Assembly: GCA_009839505.1 (NCBI GenBank)
Contig: VXPO01000155.1
Location: 101,905-165,904 of the forward strand
Length of the DNA: 64,000 nt
Direction of reading: 5' to 3'
DNA from: Gammaproteobacteria bacterium
GTDB taxonomy: Bacteria; Pseudomonadota; Gammaproteobacteria; Pseudomonadales; Azotimanducaceae
The position numbers and the translations under genes were made by a program. Position 1 is the first letter of the stretch, and each line of letters begins with the position of its first letter. Below the pieces are notes generated by a model. That model was given only the letters and a program-made list of their open reading frames with translations. It had not been told where the DNA came from and did no database searches. Of the stretch, positions 62,628 through 64,000 are shown piece after piece.

Positions 62628-63974
62628 GTGTCCTCCTGGGTTCTGAAAAACGCCGTCGTCGTCAACGAGGGAAAGAGTGTCGAGGCCGATGTCGGCATCG
62701 TCGACGGGCGCATCGAGCGCCTCGGTGGCCAAGTCGCCATCGACGGTGCGCGCGAACTCGACCTTGCGGGCGCCTGGCTGCTGCCAGGCATGATCGACGA
62801 CCAGGTGCACTTCCGAGAACCGGGATTCGAACACAAGGGAAGTATCGCCACCGAGTCGCGGGCGGCCATCGCCGGAGGCATCACCAGCTACATGGAGATG
62901 CCGAACTGCATCCCGCAGACCATCACCGCGGAGGCACTCGTCGACAAGCACGAGCGCGCCGCGTCGCGGTCGGTCGCCAACTACGCCTTCTACTTCGGCG
63001 CCACCAACCATAACCTGGAGGCGATCAAGGCGGTGGATACCGCCAAGGCCTGCGGGGTGAAGGTCTTCATGGGCGCGTCCACAGGCAACATGCTCGTCGA
63101 CGACGAGGCGGCCCTAGAGGGCATCTTCGCATCGTGCCCCCTGTTGATCGCCACGCACTGCGAGGATACCCCGACAATCCTCGCCAACGAGGCGCGTGCC
63201 CGGGAGCGATACGGCGACGAGATTCCCGTACACGAGCACCCGGCGATTCGCTCCGAGGAGGCGTGCTACAAGTCCTCGTCCCTGGCTGTGGGGCTTGCCA
63301 AGCGGCACGGCAGCCGGCTGCATGTCCTGCACCTCACCACCGCCCGGGAGATGGAACTGTTCGAGCCGGGGCCGCTGGCCGGCAAGCGCATCACCGCGGA
63401 GGCCTGCGTCCACCACCTGTTCTTCAACGACAGTTGGTACGGAACCCTGGGCGCAGACATCAAGTGCAACCCGGCGATCAAGAGCCGCGCCGACCAACTC
63501 GCGCTGCGCCACGCCGTGGTCGAAGACCGCATCGACGTGATCGCCACCGACCACGCCCCCCACACCCGAGAGGAGAAGGCATCCGCCAGCTACGCCGAGT
63601 CTCCCGCGGGTCTACCCCTCGTGCAGCACGCGCTGTTGACGCTCGTCGAACACGTCAAAGCCGGCGAGATGACCATCGAGCAGGTGGTCCAGAAGACTGC
63701 CCATGCACCTGCGACCCTGTTCGAAGTCGCCGAGCGCGGTTTCATCCGCGAGGGCTACTGGGCCGACCTGGTGGTGGTCGACCCGGAGGCGGCGACGGTC
63801 GTGGACGACGAACCCGTGTTCGCCAAGTGTGGTTGGACGCCGTTTCGCGGGTTCACTTTCCGCTCCCGCATCGCGCAAACCTTCGTGAACGGCAACTTGG
63901 CCTTTGAAAACGCCGACGGGAACGCGCAGTTGCATGACGTGCCCTGCGGCAAGCCGCTTACCTTCGAGCGCTGA
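62628..63974 (+). CDS. pyrC: Dihydroorotase
   Basis: 448 residues from GTG 62628. It converts carbamoyl-aspartate to dihydroorotate in pyrimidine synthesis. Type I DHOase features: LPGMIDDQVHFREPGFEHKG, MEMPNCIPQT, the Lys region KVFMGASTGNM (carbamylation site in related enzymes), ATHCED, HVLHLTTAREM and IATDHAPHTREEK. The first metal-site His (usually HVH) is Gln (DQVHF); the other ligands remain. I recall the same DDQVHFREPG form in other bacterial dihydroorotases, so it is probably a subtype, not damage. ThyX at the other end of the window is the second pyrimidine enzyme. Confidence 0.9.
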   Translation: MSSWVLKNAVVVNEGKSVEADVGIVDGRIERLGGQVAIDGARELDLAGAWLLPGMIDDQVHFREPGFEHKGSIATESRAAIAGGITSYMEMPNCIPQTITAEALVDKHERAASRSVANYAFYFGATNHNLEAIKAVDTAKACGVKVFMGASTGNMLVDDEAALEGIFASCPLLIATHCEDTPTILANEARARERYGDEIPVHEHPAIRSEEACYKSSSLAVGLAKRHGSRLHVLHLTTAREMELFEPGPLAGKRITAEACVHHLFFNDSWYGTLGADIKCNPAIKSRADQLALRHAVVEDRIDVIATDHAPHTREEKASASYAESPAGLPLVQHALLTLVEHVKAGEMTIEQVVQKTAHAPATLFEVAERGFIREGYWADLVVVDPEAATVVDDEPVFAKCGWTPFRGFTFRSRIAQTFVNGNLAFENADGNAQLHDVPCGKPLTFER

Positions 63975-64000
63975 TCGACGGGCGGTGGATGGCCCGCTTG

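Overview
The window is GC-rich chromosomal DNA (about two thirds G+C by eye). It is densely packed with genes that often overlap by 1-4 bases (ATGA, GTGA, TTGA), and no tRNA, rRNA, CRISPR array or intact transposase was seen. Periplasmic and outer-membrane proteins, a Tat-exported quinoprotein subunit, lipoproteins, a PBP1b-type murein synthase, Yej-type peptide import and GlcDEF all point to a Gram-negative proteobacterium. An uncultured gammaproteobacterium is my best guess. No taxonomic marker gene is present, so this is inference.

Layout. 1-2457 (minus): end of a bacterial-PH membrane protein, an alpha/beta hydrolase and flavin-dependent thymidylate synthase thyX. 2631-11990 (plus): a DsbD-TlpA fusion, then a complete oligopeptide ABC importer (two permeases, binding lipoprotein, two ATPases). 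12256-15668: a compact mauBEDA-like cluster for a tryptophan tryptophylquinone (TTQ) amine dehydrogenase with a c-type cytochrome, followed by a DUF5916-type outer-membrane protein and a GST. 18559-30225: a catabolic district with homocysteine S-methyltransferase, two Gfo/Idh/MocA dehydrogenases, two TIM-barrel sugar isomerases, an acyl-CoA synthetase, a solenoid repeat protein and an aminotransferase, interrupted by a Phd/PIN toxin-antitoxin pair. 30248-38094: a secreted unknown, a VOC protein, a second antitoxin/PIN pair, a sulfatase, a PQQ dehydrogenase, a secreted protein of an uncharacterised family and an enoyl-CoA hydratase. 38098-44391: YihY/BrkB, a sucrase/ferredoxin-like protein, acyltransferase, isocitrate/isopropylmalate dehydrogenase, GNAT, and an enoyl-CoA hydratase/SDR pair. 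44493-55566: Lhr-type helicase, MFS exporter, nucleoside hydrolase, S9 peptidase, acyl-CoA dehydrogenase and a DsbA-like protein. 55750-63974: mrcB, a lipoprotein, glcDEF (glycolate oxidase) and dihydroorotase.

The most unusual layer is a set of short dispersed repeats. Family A (about 50-180 bp, built around GGGCGACC/GGTCGCCC hairpins) sits at gene ends, and its TAGGGGCGAC edge supplies the TAG stop codon of several genes. Family B (about 105-110 bp, CTAG-bounded, two hairpins) occurs between genes and also once inside the reading frame of the Lhr helicase. There it adds a net 105 bp (35 codons) without breaking the frame, recalling Rickettsia palindromic elements. A 266-bp MITE with 15-bp perfect terminal inverted repeats fills almost all of one divergent promoter region.

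Functional themes are extracytoplasmic redox chemistry (DsbD fusion, DsbA, MauD/E, TTQ and PQQ quinoproteins, cytochrome c), peptide scavenging (Yej-like importer, S9 peptidase, hydrolase) and use of small carbon compounds (amines, glycolate, acyl-CoAs, sugars or polyols).
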